Origin: Betaproteobacteria bacterium UKL13-2
GTDB lineage: Bacteria > Pseudomonadota > Gammaproteobacteria > Burkholderiales > Usitatibacteraceae
NCBI GenBank assembly: GCA_001602455.1
Contig: CP012157.1
Span: forward strand, 1,979,733 to 2,043,732
Direction: 5' to 3'
Length of the DNA stretch: 64,000 nucleotides
Below are positions 1 to 9,336 of this stretch, piece by piece; the first letter of the stretch is position 1; every line of letters begins with the position of its first letter. The notes beneath the pieces are model-generated. The model ran no database searches. It saw only the letters and a list, made by a program, of their open reading frames with translations, and was not told where the DNA came from. A program made the position numbers and the translations under genes.

Positions 1-393
1 GGTGGCTTCACGACCCAGGACATTGAGCGCTGCCAGACCAGTGCTCGCGCTGTAGCGCTGGTGTACAACTGGTGGTCCTGGTATTGCCGGGCGGCCAAGC
101 CGGGTGCACGCATGGAAGCCATAACCAGCCGAGCGTTATTGCTTGCCAGTGTGGGGCGCGCTGTCAAACATGCGGGACAGACAACGCTGTATCTGACACC
201 CATGCATGCTGCCAAGGACAAGTTGCTCGCGCTCATTGCCAACATTCGTGCGGCTTTAGGTCATGTCAGGGATATTGCGGAGCAGTTGCCTTTTACGGAT
301 CGATGGAAGACATTTCTGGACTACGTAGTGGCCAAAATCACGCGCCCACTGCCACCTTGGCTACCGTCAGCCCAACTTACAGCGGCAGGGTAA
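1..393 (+). mobile_element. DDE transposase, C-terminal part (IS4/IS1380-like), cut by window start
   Basis: The reading frame is open from base 1 to the TAA at 391-393 and encodes about 130 residues. Hallmarks are a YNWWSWYCRAA stretch, then RMEAITSRALLLASVG and HAGQTTLYLTPMH, which I recognise from the C-terminal end of DDE transposases in proteobacterial IS4/IS1380-type elements. The catalytic core lies upstream of the window. Just after the stop, 404-420 forms a perfect 7-bp stem (GGATTTA-gga-TAAATCC), which is probably part of the right terminal repeat. The neighbouring dehydrogenase gene ends in exactly this segment, so the element's insertion edge is near 400-415. The family name is inferred from memory of related proteins. 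Confidence 0.75.
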
Positions 394-402
394 CTGCCGG
401 AT

Positions 403-1086
403 TTAGGATAAATCCGATGGCCGCGCACGGTGTGATTGGCTGATGCCCGTCGGCACAAATGCCGGGCACAACACGCTGCAATCAAGTTGGCGTCGCCGAC
501 CCTCCGCGCGGTCTTGCTCGTGAGCCTGTACGGCATCCAAGTCATGGTAAAGCGTTTCTGAAAGTGCCACCACCGCGTGCTTGGAAACATTGTACGCGCC
601 CATGAGTTGTGGTGACAACAGACCCGCCATCGAGGCGGTGTTGACGATGTGGCCTTCGTAGCCGGGATCTGCTTTGGCTTGTTCCAGCATGAGCGGCGTG
701 AACACTCTGACGCCGTGGATTACGCCCCAAACGTTTACACCCAGCACCCATTCCCAGTCCTTGATGGTGTTCTCCCACACCAACCCGCCGGAGCCAACGC
801 CGGCGTTGTTGAACAGCAGATTAACGCCGCCAAAGGATGACATGGCCAGTGCGGCGAGCGATTCAACATCCGCCGCCTTGCTGACATCACACACCGCGGT
901 AACTGCCGTCGCACCTTTCGCCTCGACCATCTTTTGGGTCTCATCGAGCGGCTCCAGTTGAATGTCGGCGAGCACCAATCGCATACCCAGTTCAGCCGCA
1001 GTCAAGGCAAACTCGCGACCAAAGCCCGACCCCGCACCGGTGATGACCGCGACACGGCTTGAAAACACTTGCATAGAAGAACCCAA
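403..1086 (-). pseudogene. Short-chain dehydrogenase/reductase, 3' end removed by the IS
   Basis: This is a classical SDR: Rossmann motif TGAGSGFG at residues 17-24, NNAG near 92 and the YNVSK active-site Tyr/Lys pair near residue 165. The family this resembles (proteobacterial oxidoreductases with LLFNNAGVGSGGLVWEN) is normally about 270-290 residues. Here translation stops at 227, just after the conserved VPTGISQSHRARPSDL segment. The stop codon lies in the hairpin bordering the transposase, so about 50 C-terminal residues, which shape the substrate pocket, appear lost. Probably inactive or altered. The start ATG gives MGSSMQVFSS; an internal Met five codons in is equally possible. Confidence 0.8.
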
Positions 1087-1095
1087 TCTCTAATA

Positions 1096-1138
1096 GGGAC
1101 GGGTACTTTCAGCCAAAAGTGACTGGAAAGCCCCGCCA
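1096..1138. repeat. Hairpin repeat (REP-like family 1), degenerate copy
   Basis: An imperfect inverted repeat: GGGACGGGTACTTTCAGCC on the left mirrors TGGAAAGCCCCGCC on the right. It resembles the sequences at 7279, 30494, 44735 and 54580. It lies about 25 bp before a 134-bp palindromic repeat, the same arrangement as at 44.7 and 54.6 kb. Confidence 0.55.
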
Positions 1139-1162
1139 ATCAAGGAGTTTGCAAAAAAGGGG

Positions 1163-1296
1163 GACGGTTTCTCGAAACCGTCGCGAGCGGGCGAAGTTCG
1201 TGCCGACGGGTTTGGCAAACACGGGACACGTACCCAGTGTACGGCGAGCACCGCTGGCGCGAAACTCGCCCACGCAGCAGGTTTATAGAAGTTCCC
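1163..1296. repeat. 134-bp palindromic intergenic repeat, copy A
   Basis: About 33 bp at each end form an imperfect inverted repeat: a start like GAAACCGTCGCGAGCGGGCG pairs with CGCCCACGCAGCAGGTTTATAG at the end. The centre contains CACGGGACACGTACCCAGTG, which is shared nearly unchanged with the copies at 15490 and 44796. All three copies are exactly 134 bp when aligned. It contains no convincing gene. It sits 5 bp from the fabI stop codon, between fabI and the SDR gene on the same strand. Confidence 0.8.
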
Positions 1297-1300
1297 AAAA

Positions 1301-2083
1301 CTAGTGCGGCATTCCGGCGACGACGGTGTTGAACCCCGCATCGACGTATGTGACCTCGCCCGTGATGCCGCTGGCCAAGTCGCTCATCAGAAACGCGGCG
1401 ACGTTGCCGACTTCTTCTTGGGTCACACCGCGCCGAAGCGGCGCGTGCTCTTCAAAGAATCCGAGCATCTCGCGGAACCCCGCGATTCCAGCCGCGGCGA
1501 GTGTCTTGATCGGCCCGGCCGAGATGGCGTTGGCACGAATACCGCGCGGCCCAAGGCTGGCGGCGAGGTAACGGGTGACGGCCTCAAGGCTCGCTTTGGC
1601 CGTGCCCATGGTGTTGTAGTTCGGCACCACACGCTCAGCGCCCAAATATGAGAGTGTGAGCAGCGCCGCCGTCGGGTTCATCATTGGCAGTGCGGCTTTG
1701 GCCATCGCCGCATAGCTATAGCTGGAGATGTCGTGCGCCATACGAAAACTCTCGCGCGAGAGACCGTCCAAAAAGTCGCCCATGATGGCTTCCTTCGGCG
1801 CGAATGCAATGGCGTGGACGAAGCCATCGAAGGTTCCCCATTCGGCCTTCAGGCTGTCAAAACACGCTGCAATTTCGTCGTCGCGTGTGACATCACAGGG
1901 CAGCACAATGTTGCCGCCGAAATCTGGCACCAGCTTATGTACTCGATCTTTGATGCCATCCCCGGCGTAGGTAAAGGCCAATTCAGCACCTTCGCGATGC
2001 ATTGCCTTGGCGATACCGTAGGCGATTGAGCGGTTGGACAACAGCCCCGTCACCAGAATTTTTTTGTTTGCAAGAAAACCCAC
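1301..2083 (-). CDS. fabI: Enoyl-[acyl-carrier-protein] reductase (NADH), FabI
   Basis: Catalyses the last reduction of each fatty-acid elongation cycle in the cytoplasm. The protein begins [20 protein letters not shown], the FabI nucleotide-binding signature, and carries the Y-x6-K active site as YNTMGTAK. The C-terminus [13 protein letters not shown] is typical. I prefer the GTG at 2083: GGAGTGAGCTC just upstream gives a Shine-Dalgarno at good spacing, and the 260-residue product matches the usual length. An upstream ATG at 2104 would add MSLWSEL. Single copy here, so likely essential. A palindromic repeat lies directly after the stop. Confidence 0.95.
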   Translation of the reverse strand: MGFLANKKILVTGLLSNRSIAYGIAKAMHREGAELAFTYAGDGIKDRVHKLVPDFGGNIVLPCDVTRDDEIAACFDSLKAEWGTFDGFVHAIAFAPKEAIMGDFLDGLSRESFRMAHDISSYSYAAMAKAALPMMNPTAALLTLSYLGAERVVPNYNTMGTAKASLEAVTRYLAASLGPRGIRANAISAGPIKTLAAAGIAGFREMLGFFEEHAPLRRGVTQEEVGNVAAFLMSDLASGITGEVTYVDAGFNTVVAGMPH

Positions 2084-2263
2084 GAGCTCACTCCAGAGAG
2101 ACATAAAATGAAGGCAGAGTTTAGCCTATGCCACCCTCGTCTAAGGAATTAGATGTCGCCAGCAGCGAGCGCGGTCGCAGGGCGAATGCCCGCCGACCCA
2201 CCCAATGCAAACACAATAATAGCTGCTCGTCGTGGCAGGGCAATTCCCCGCCGAGGCGTCTGA

Positions 2264-3421
2264 ATGAACCTGACCAATTCAACAACCAGAATTCTGCTGG
2301 TACGTCGCGAGAATATCGGCGACTTGATCCTGACCACGCCGCTGATACGGCTGCTCAGGGAGCAACTGCCCAACGCGCATATGGCCGCACTGGTCAACTC
2401 GTACAACGCGCCAATCCTAGATGGCAACGATGATCTTGATGAGGTGTTCGTCTATACCAAGGGAAAACACGCCGACTCATGGTGGGGCGTCGTCGTTGCC
2501 CGTTATGAACTGGTTCGGTTGTTCCTCAAGCTGAGGCGGATGCAGTTTGATGACGTGATCCTCGCCGAGCCGACCTACACGCCGCGAAACATCCGCCTCG
2601 CGCGTTTCATTCTCGGTAAGCCATGGTCTTCAGCGGAGTGTCGGGTAATTGGTTTTGAGCACGAAGATGGAACACACACCGGTCTTGATGTCGTGGTTTC
2701 AAAAGCCAAGATGGACGGCTTACACCAGGCGCAGATCATGCTGCGTATCGCAGAAGCGTACGGCAGCCCCTTGCCGAGCGTTACGATGGAGGATAAGCCG
2801 TGCTGCCGGGTGGGTCGATCAACGGCTTTGACGGCTACTGGCTCGACGGCAGCGGGAGAAACGAATCCACTGCTCGTTGGGCGACACATTGGGCGACACA
2901 TTGGGCTACACATTGGGCTACACATCAGTGCGCGTAAGCCTTCTCAGCGATGGCCGGTTGAGGCGTTCGCCGCGCTGGCAACGCAAATCCAACAGGCTGG
3001 TGCTGTGAGGGTCAGCGTATTCTGGTCCCCCGGCGCCGCAGATAACGCACTTCACCCTGGGGATGATGAAAAAGCGCAGACGCTGAAAGCACTCCTTGCA
3101 GCAACGTCAGTCGAGGTCGATTTTGTGCCAACAACCGATCTGGCTAGCCTCATCTGTGCGGTTGATGAGGTTAGTATGTTTATCTGCGCCGACGGCGGTG
3201 CGATGCATATTGCTGCCGGTTTGGGTAAGCCGATCATCGCATTGTTTGGGGATTCCGACCCGATTCGTTGGCGGCCTTGGGGTGTGCCTAATCGGGTCCT
3301 ACAAGCTGCCTCCCGCGACGTCGCAGACCTGTCCGTTGAGGAAGTTTTGGCGGCTTTTCACGAACTCGTCACGGAATGTAGTTTTCAAGGCAAAATTCGC
3401 ACCGCCAAGATTGAGATATGA
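2264..3421 (+). CDS. Glycosyltransferase family 9 protein (heptosyltransferase-like)
   Basis: GT9 enzymes transfer ADP-heptose or related sugars to the lipopolysaccharide core on the cytoplasmic face. The N-terminus ILLVRRENIGDLILTTPLIR and the C-terminal FICADGGAMHIAAGLGKP followed by ALFGDSDPIRWRPWG are the characteristic donor-side motifs. Length 385 is slightly above the usual 340-360, partly because four in-frame 12-bp repeats (2879-2926) encode a run of RHIG/LHIG units just before SARKPSQRWP. The acceptor cannot be told from sequence. The gene is divergent from fabI, with about 180 bp between the two starts. Confidence 0.85.
   Translation: MNLTNSTTRILLVRRENIGDLILTTPLIRLLREQLPNAHMAALVNSYNAPILDGNDDLDEVFVYTKGKHADSWWGVVVARYELVRLFLKLRRMQFDDVILAEPTYTPRNIRLARFILGKPWSSAECRVIGFEHEDGTHTGLDVVVSKAKMDGLHQAQIMLRIAEAYGSPLPSVTMEDKPCCRVGRSTALTATGSTAAGETNPLLVGRHIGRHIGLHIGLHISARKPSQRWPVEAFAALATQIQQAGAVRVSVFWSPGAADNALHPGDDEKAQTLKALLAATSVEVDFVPTTDLASLICAVDEVSMFICADGGAMHIAAGLGKPIIALFGDSDPIRWRPWGVPNRVLQAASRDVADLSVEEVLAAFHELVTECSFQGKIRTAKIEI
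2879..2926 (+). repeat. Four tandem 12-bp in-frame repeats inside the GT9 gene
   Basis: Four units of GGGC(G/T)ACACATT follow one another; the last differs by one base. They add RHIG RHIG LHIG LHIS to the protein in front of the conserved SARKPSQRW motif. A multiple of three keeps the frame, so this looks like slippage-driven length variation. Confidence 0.85.
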
Positions 3422-3535
3422 CGCCACCGTGACAGGGTTTTCGGTATAGTTGCGTGTCGTTTTCGAGCGCCAGTTCTTAAGGTGCCGTCGCGGCGGTTCG
3501 CAGGTCGTTACTTCACTCTGTGCTTTGGAGTATTT

Positions 3536-5440
3536 ATGCGGTTGCAGTCACAAAGCGGTGTATTCGGAAAGCTGACCGCGATGATTGGTCTGGCGCTGAT
3601 GGCGGCTGGCACTCATGTGCTGGCGGCATCATCTAATCCCGCCGCCGCTTCCACCGCCGCTTCCACCTATGTCCCTGACAAAAACAAAGTGCTGCGCTAC
3701 GCCTTTGAAGTCGCGGAATCGAGCATGGACCCGCAGAAGGTGTCGGACGTGTATTCCACCATTGTCCACAACGCCATTTTTGATACACCGCTGCGTTATG
3801 ACTATCTCGCGCGACCGTTGAAGGCGGTGCCGAATACGCTTGTCTCGATGCCGGAAGTCACCGACAACCACAAGACCTTCACTATGCGCGTGAAGCCGGG
3901 CATCTATTTTGCCGACCATCCGGTGTTTGGCGGCAAGAAGCGCGAACTGACCGCCGAAGATTACGTTTTTTCCATCAAACGCTTGTTTGACCCCAAACTC
4001 ACCGCGCCGCTGCTGGCCGAGGTTGAAGGATATGTCGTTGGCTCCGATGAGTTGCTAAAGCGGGTCCGCAAAGCCAACAAGATGGATTACGACACGCCGC
4101 TTGAGGGATTACGGGCGCTGGATCGTTACACGTTTCAGATCAAGTTAACGGAAACCAAGCCGGATTTCTTCTATGTACTCACCGACTGCCGTGTGTCGTG
4201 CGCGGTCGCCAGAGAAATCGTCGAACACTACGGCACCGACATCGGCTCCAATCCCGTGGGTACGGGCGCCTACACGCTGACGAGTTGGAAGCGTTCGTCG
4301 CGCATGGTGTTTGAGTACAACCAAAATTTCCGAGAGGCCTACTTCGAGGGCGAGCCTGGGGCCGACGATAAAGCAGGCCAGGAAATTTTGGCGAAGATGA
4401 AGGGCAAACGCATACCGCAGGTGTATCGCGTTGAAGTCGCGATTATTGAAGAGCGTCAGCCGCGTTACTTGTCGTTCATCAACAATGAATTCGATTTGAT
4501 CTGGCTGTTCCCGGAAGACTTCGCGAACATGAGTTTTCCCAATCGAACCCTCGCCCCAAACCTTAAGAAGCTGGGGATTCAGATGCAGCAAGTCGCCGCG
4601 CTGGATCTGACCTACATCTACTTCAATATGGAAGACAAGACGGTCGGTGGATACAAGCCGGAGAACGTGGCACTGCGCCGCGCGATCTCTCTGGGGTATA
4701 AGACAGAAGACGAAATCAATATCATCCGTAAGGGCCAAGCGATTCCGGCGCACACCCCGTATGCGCCTGGCGTACAAGGCTGGACACCTGACTTCAGAAC
4801 GTCAGCGAACGAATACGATCCCGCCAAGGCGCGGGCGCTGCTCGATGCGTTCGGCTACAAAGTGAATCCAAATGATTGTGACGTGCGGAGGGGCGTTTGT
4901 TATCGCACCATGCCGGATGGTTCACCGTTGGTGCTTAAGAGCAACTCCACGCCAACCGACCGCGACAAACAATTCGATGAACTTTGGAAGCGCTCGATGG
5001 ACGCCATCGGTATTCGTATCGAAGTTACCAAGGGTAAGTGGCCGGATTTTCTGAAGGCATCAGACGCGGGCAAGCTCATGATGTGGCAGCTCGGTGGCTC
5101 AGCAACATCACCGACGGCAGGAACTTGGCTGCAATCTCTCTACGGCCCAAACTCTGGATTCAAGGGAAACCGCGCACGTTTCCAGTTGAAAGAGTATGAC
5201 GAGCTTTTTGCCAAGTCCGAGTTGCTACCCGATAGCCCCGAAAGAACTAAGCTGTATCAGGAAATGGCTCGACTCGTTGTGGCTTACGCGCCGTGGAAAA
5301 TCAACACCCATCGCATTCTCACTGACATGACCTACCCGTATGTCATTGGGTTCCGGCGTCCGGCGGTGCAGTCACAAAGCTGGTGGCGGTTTGTCGATAT
5401 TGATGTGCCGCTGATGAAACAATACGAGGCGAAACGCTGA
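3536..5440 (+). CDS. ABC transporter substrate-binding protein, family 5 (peptide type), paralogue 1
   Basis: A periplasmic SBP_bac_5 protein that captures peptides or similar ligands for the permeases encoded downstream. The chosen ATG at 3536 follows GGAG at good spacing and gives 634 residues with a Sec signal ending near THVLAASS. An upstream GTG at 3482 would add an improbable leader. Family features include the conserved block around NPVGTGAYTLTSWK and the C-terminal RLVVAYAPWKIN. Its stop overlaps the start of the second paralogue (TGATG), so the two are translationally coupled. Ligand unknown. Confidence 0.9.
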   Translation: MRLQSQSGVFGKLTAMIGLALMAAGTHVLAASSNPAAASTAASTYVPDKNKVLRYAFEVAESSMDPQKVSDVYSTIVHNAIFDTPLRYDYLARPLKAVPNTLVSMPEVTDNHKTFTMRVKPGIYFADHPVFGGKKRELTAEDYVFSIKRLFDPKLTAPLLAEVEGYVVGSDELLKRVRKANKMDYDTPLEGLRALDRYTFQIKLTETKPDFFYVLTDCRVSCAVAREIVEHYGTDIGSNPVGTGAYTLTSWKRSSRMVFEYNQNFREAYFEGEPGADDKAGQEILAKMKGKRIPQVYRVEVAIIEERQPRYLSFINNEFDLIWLFPEDFANMSFPNRTLAPNLKKLGIQMQQVAALDLTYIYFNMEDKTVGGYKPENVALRRAISLGYKTEDEINIIRKGQAIPAHTPYAPGVQGWTPDFRTSANEYDPAKARALLDAFGYKVNPNDCDVRRGVCYRTMPDGSPLVLKSNSTPTDRDKQFDELWKRSMDAIGIRIEVTKGKWPDFLKASDAGKLMMWQLGGSATSPTAGTWLQSLYGPNSGFKGNRARFQLKEYDELFAKSELLPDSPERTKLYQEMARLVVAYAPWKINTHRILTDMTYPYVIGFRRPAVQSQSWWRFVDIDVPLMKQYEAKR

Positions 5441-7266
5441 TGGCGAGTTTCTGCACGAGGTGTTGCCGCACGTTGACAATAGTTACCACACTTGTCGTCG
5501 CGTCGCTTTCGCTGGCGCTCCACGCCCAGCCAGACCCGAACAAGGTTCTTAAGTATGCGTTCGAGACCGCGGAGACTGGATTCGATCCGGCGCAGACATC
5601 AGACTGGTACTCCGCCTATGTCTTTTCCAACATTTTTGACACGCCATTAACCTACGATTATCTGGCGCGGCCGGTTAAGTTAAAGCCCAACGTGCTTGAA
5701 GCGATGCCAGACGTCTCGCCGGACGGCTTGGTTTACACACTTAAATTTCGCAAAGGCATTTATTTTGCCGATGATGCGGCGTTCAATGGTCAGAGACGTG
5801 AGCTCGTCGCGGCGGATTTAGCGTATTCGATGAAGCGTTTGTTTGATCCGAAAACACGCTCACCCAATTTATCGTATCTCGACGGCAAGATTGCCGGCAT
5901 GGAAAAGGTTCGCCAAAGGCAGCGTGACAGCGGTGTCTTTGATTACGATATGCCGGTCGAAGGCTTTGAGCTGATTGATCGCTACACGTTGCGCATCAAA
6001 TTGGTGGCACCGGACTACAACTTCCTCTACATCTTGGCCTATAACGGCGCGTGCGCGATTGTTGCGCGTGAAGTGGTAGAGAAATACGCCACCGACATCA
6101 TGGCGCATCCGGTTGGGACCGGGCCGTACAAGCTGGCGTCGTGGAAGCGGTCGTCGAAGACCGTGCTCGTCGCCAATCCCGGGTACCGTGAAGAATTCTG
6201 GGAGGCCGAGCCCAACGCCGACGATGCCAAGGGTCAGGAAATCGCGAAGAAAATGCGCGGCAAACGATTGCCCATGATCGGCCGGATCGAGTTTTATGTG
6301 ATCGAAGAAACGCAGCCGCGCTGGTTGTCGTTTCGCAACATGCAGCACGACTACATTGATCGGGTGCATCCCGACTTTATCAACCAAGCCTACCCGAACA
6401 ACAAACTCGCCAAGGACTTGGAGAAGCTGGGCGTGCAAGTCAGTCGCACGGCGGCGATGGAAGTTACCTACGCCTATTTTGCGATGGAGAATCCGGTGGT
6501 CGGCGGCTACACACCGGACAAGGTTGCACTGCGCCGCGCCATTGGCATGGGTTACAACGCGCCGGAAGAAATTGCCATCAATCGCAAGGGCCAGGCTGTC
6601 GCTGTTCACACGCCGATTGGCCCCGGGGCTTTCGGCTACGAGCCTGATTTCCGCTCGCGTTCCACCGAGTACGACCCGGCTGCCGCGAGGGCGCTGCTGG
6701 ATGTGTTTGGCTACAAGGACCGCGATGGTGATGGATATCGCGAAAATCCAGATGGGTCTCGCCTTGAGATTCTGATGTCGTCGACGCCGACGCTGCGTGA
6801 CCGGCAGCTCGATGAAGGCTGGAAAAAAAGCATGGAAGCCATTGGCATTCGCATCTCGTTTCCGAAAGCCCAATGGCCTGATCTATTGAAGGAATCGCGC
6901 GCTGGCAAACTCATGAGCTGGCGGCTGGCGTGGGGCGCGGTATACCCGGATGCCGACGCGTTTTACTTAATGCTGTTTGGGCCGAATGCGGGCCAAGCCA
7001 ATCACTCACGCTTTAAGAACGATGAGTTTGACCGGCTGTATTTAAAGGCGCGGATGACGCCGCCCGGTGACGAACGCTTGGCGATGTACCGGCAGATGAA
7101 TCGTATTTTCCTGTCACTGGCACCGTGGCGGCTGGGGGTTGCACGGATGGACACCGATCTTACGCATGCTTGGGTGCAGGGTTATCAGCGTCATCCGACT
7201 TTGCGCGGCGTTTGGAAAATGGTCGATATGGATTTGGACGTTCAGCGCAAGGTGAGAAAAGAGTAA
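5440..7266 (+). CDS. ABC transporter substrate-binding protein, family 5, paralogue 2
   Basis: Homologous along its length to both flanking binding proteins: for example KYAFETAETGFDPAQTSDWY near the N-terminus and HPVGTGPYKLASWKRSSK in the middle. 608 residues, with a Sec signal ending about residue 29 (LALHA). It shares the start of its ATG with the previous gene's stop. A short Ca-loop-like stretch DRDGDGYRENPDGS lies near residue 430. The gene is followed by 110 bp containing a hairpin repeat before the third paralogue. Confidence 0.9.
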   Translation: MASFCTRCCRTLTIVTTLVVASLSLALHAQPDPNKVLKYAFETAETGFDPAQTSDWYSAYVFSNIFDTPLTYDYLARPVKLKPNVLEAMPDVSPDGLVYTLKFRKGIYFADDAAFNGQRRELVAADLAYSMKRLFDPKTRSPNLSYLDGKIAGMEKVRQRQRDSGVFDYDMPVEGFELIDRYTLRIKLVAPDYNFLYILAYNGACAIVAREVVEKYATDIMAHPVGTGPYKLASWKRSSKTVLVANPGYREEFWEAEPNADDAKGQEIAKKMRGKRLPMIGRIEFYVIEETQPRWLSFRNMQHDYIDRVHPDFINQAYPNNKLAKDLEKLGVQVSRTAAMEVTYAYFAMENPVVGGYTPDKVALRRAIGMGYNAPEEIAINRKGQAVAVHTPIGPGAFGYEPDFRSRSTEYDPAAARALLDVFGYKDRDGDGYRENPDGSRLEILMSSTPTLRDRQLDEGWKKSMEAIGIRISFPKAQWPDLLKESRAGKLMSWRLAWGAVYPDADAFYLMLFGPNAGQANHSRFKNDEFDRLYLKARMTPPGDERLAMYRQMNRIFLSLAPWRLGVARMDTDLTHAWVQGYQRHPTLRGVWKMVDMDLDVQRKVRKE

Positions 7267-7278
7267 AAGTTTAGTGTT

Positions 7279-7316
7279 GGCGGGCGTTTTCAGGCATTTA
7301 TGGCTGAAACGGCAAG
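7279..7316. repeat. Hairpin repeat (REP-like family 1)
   Basis: GGCGGGCGTTTTCAG pairs with CTGAAACGGC across a loop of about ten bases (GCATTTATGG). It matches the family consensus GGCGGGCRYTTTCAGGCA. It lies between binding-protein genes 2 and 3 and is not followed here by a 134-bp element. Confidence 0.6.
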
Positions 7317-7376
7317 CGGGGCGGGCAGTTTAAGGCTTGGCATTATAAGTATTAGAAGTATTGGGAGGAGTGAGTT

Positions 7377-9296
7377 TTGCCATCGATTGACACACCAACT
7401 GTTGAGCATCACACGTCGAGATTTGTGACGGGTATGTCGCCTGTGACGCGTGTGCCGTTGGCGTTATGGTTGACATTGCGGTCGGCTGTATCCTTCGGGG
7501 CGATTGCCCTCATTACGTGTGTATCGATTTTTTCATCAACGGTATTCGCCGCTGATGCCAATAAAAAAACCATCAAGATTGCCTTCCGCGCCATTGAGAC
7601 CGGCTTCGACCCGCAAAAGATCGAAGATCGGTATTCGGTCGCCGTGTGTGAGAACTTGTTTGAGTCGTTGCTGACCTACGATTGGTTGGCGCGCCCGGTA
7701 AAACTTGCACCGCAGGTCGTTGAAAAAGTCCCGGAGGGGGAGGAGGGTGGCACACGTTTCACCTTCAGAATCAAACCCGGTATTCTGTTTGCCGACGATG
7801 CGGCGTTTGGCGGCAAGAAACGTGAGCTCGTGGCGCAGGATATGGAGTACGCCATCAAGCGCTTCCGCGACCCGGTGGTGCGTAGCCCATATTCGTGGTT
7901 GTTTGAAGACAAGATACTTGGCCTCGACGAGTACGTCGAGAGCATCAAGAAAAGCGGTGCTAAGTTTGACTACGACAAAAAAATCGAAGGCATCACGGTC
8001 CTTGACAAGTACACCATCTCATTCAAGCTGCGCGAGCCGGATTACAACTTCATCTATTTCTTCGCCATGCCAAACGTCGCGCCGGTCGCACGCGAGGTGA
8101 TAGAGAAATACCGCGAGGACACGATGGCGCATCCGGTTGGCACCGGGCCGTATGTCCTCAAAGAATGGGTGCGTGCCTCCAAGATTGTGCTTGAGCGCAA
8201 TCCCAACTATCGCGGACACACGCTCAACACCGAGTTTGCCGATACCAATGACCCTTGGGACCGCGACGCCATCAAGTCGCTCGCGGGTAAAACGCTGCCG
8301 CTTATCGATCGCATCGAAATTTCGCCGATTGAGCAAGAGCAGCCGCGCTTTTTGGCGTTTATGGACAACCAGCATGACTACATTGAGGAAACACCACTGG
8401 GTTATGTCGCGCAGTTGTTACCCAACGGGCAACTTTCACAGGCGATGCAAAAACGTAATGTACGGGTATTCCAAGAGGTGCAGCCAGAGATTGTGTGGGA
8501 CGGCTTCAATATGGACGACGCAATCGTAGGTGGGTATAAGCCGGAAAATGTCGCGCTCCGACGCGCCATCATTCACGCCCATGACATACAGGCCGAAATC
8601 AATATCGTGCGGAGCGGGCAGGCGGTTCAAATGCAAGGACCCATTGGTCCCGGCGTGGTGGGATTTGACCCGACCTTCCGCACCGCTGAGCAGCAATACA
8701 ACCTCCCCGCCGCCAAGGCGCTGCTGGATTTGTATGGCTACGTTGATAAGAACGGCGACGGTTGGCGCGAGATGCCGGATGGCCGCCCAATGACGATCGA
8801 GTATAAGTACCAAGCTAACGAACAGGAGCAGCGGCAACGTGCGGCACTCTGGGTCAAGAGCATGGCGTCGGTGGGTATTCGCATGACGGCTAAAGAGGTG
8901 CTGTTTGCGGATTTGATTAAAGATCGCAAGGTCGGTAAGTTTCAGATGTCAGGCACCGCTTGGATCGCCGACTATCCCGACGCGCAGAATTTTCTACAGC
9001 TTTTGTATGGCCCCAATACCGATATTTCTAACGATTCACGCTTCAAGTTGGCCGCCTATGACCGGCTTTACTCGGCCGCGCTGAAGCTTCCGGATGGCCC
9101 AGAGCGCAATCGTTTGTATCGCGAGATGAGTCGCCTCATTGTGGCTTATGCGCCGTGGCGATTTTCGGTACATCGTTCATTTAGTCACTTCATTACCCCG
9201 TGGGTGAAGGGCTACAAAAAACACCCGATCTATTACACCGCATTCAAATATCTTGATGTTGACCTCGCCATGCAGCGCAAGGTGATGCAACAATAG
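7377..9296 (+). CDS. ABC transporter substrate-binding protein, family 5, paralogue 3
   Basis: Third tandem SBP_bac_5 protein (639 residues from a TTG start). The TTG is preceded by GGGAGGAG at 7364-7371, the only strong ribosome site nearby. An internal ATG at 7434 would give a tidier signal peptide (MSPVTRVPLA...STVFAADANK) but lacks a ribosome site. It shares KIAFRAIETGFDPQKIEDRY and HPVGTGPYVLKEW with its neighbours and has the same acidic DKNGDGWREMPDGR loop as paralogue 2. It immediately precedes the permease genes, so it is the most likely cognate receptor. Confidence 0.9.
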   Translation: MPSIDTPTVEHHTSRFVTGMSPVTRVPLALWLTLRSAVSFGAIALITCVSIFSSTVFAADANKKTIKIAFRAIETGFDPQKIEDRYSVAVCENLFESLLTYDWLARPVKLAPQVVEKVPEGEEGGTRFTFRIKPGILFADDAAFGGKKRELVAQDMEYAIKRFRDPVVRSPYSWLFEDKILGLDEYVESIKKSGAKFDYDKKIEGITVLDKYTISFKLREPDYNFIYFFAMPNVAPVAREVIEKYREDTMAHPVGTGPYVLKEWVRASKIVLERNPNYRGHTLNTEFADTNDPWDRDAIKSLAGKTLPLIDRIEISPIEQEQPRFLAFMDNQHDYIEETPLGYVAQLLPNGQLSQAMQKRNVRVFQEVQPEIVWDGFNMDDAIVGGYKPENVALRRAIIHAHDIQAEINIVRSGQAVQMQGPIGPGVVGFDPTFRTAEQQYNLPAAKALLDLYGYVDKNGDGWREMPDGRPMTIEYKYQANEQEQRQRAALWVKSMASVGIRMTAKEVLFADLIKDRKVGKFQMSGTAWIADYPDAQNFLQLLYGPNTDISNDSRFKLAAYDRLYSAALKLPDGPERNRLYREMSRLIVAYAPWRFSVHRSFSHFITPWVKGYKKHPIYYTAFKYLDVDLAMQRKVMQQ

Positions 9297-9336
9297 TTTT
9301 TTTATCCAACGTAACACTGTTTTTTGAGGGAGGCCC

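Noticed and set aside
1119-1304. Small coding frames inside the 134-bp repeats
   Set aside because: The frames differ between copies and the sequence conservation follows palindromic ends, not codons.
2128-2433. 101-codon frame overlapping the start of the GT9 gene
   Set aside because: Low-complexity composition and overlap with the well-supported GT9 frame.
5869-6873. 334-codon frame antisense to the second binding protein gene
   Set aside because: His/Arg-rich translation typical of a shadow frame; no independent support.
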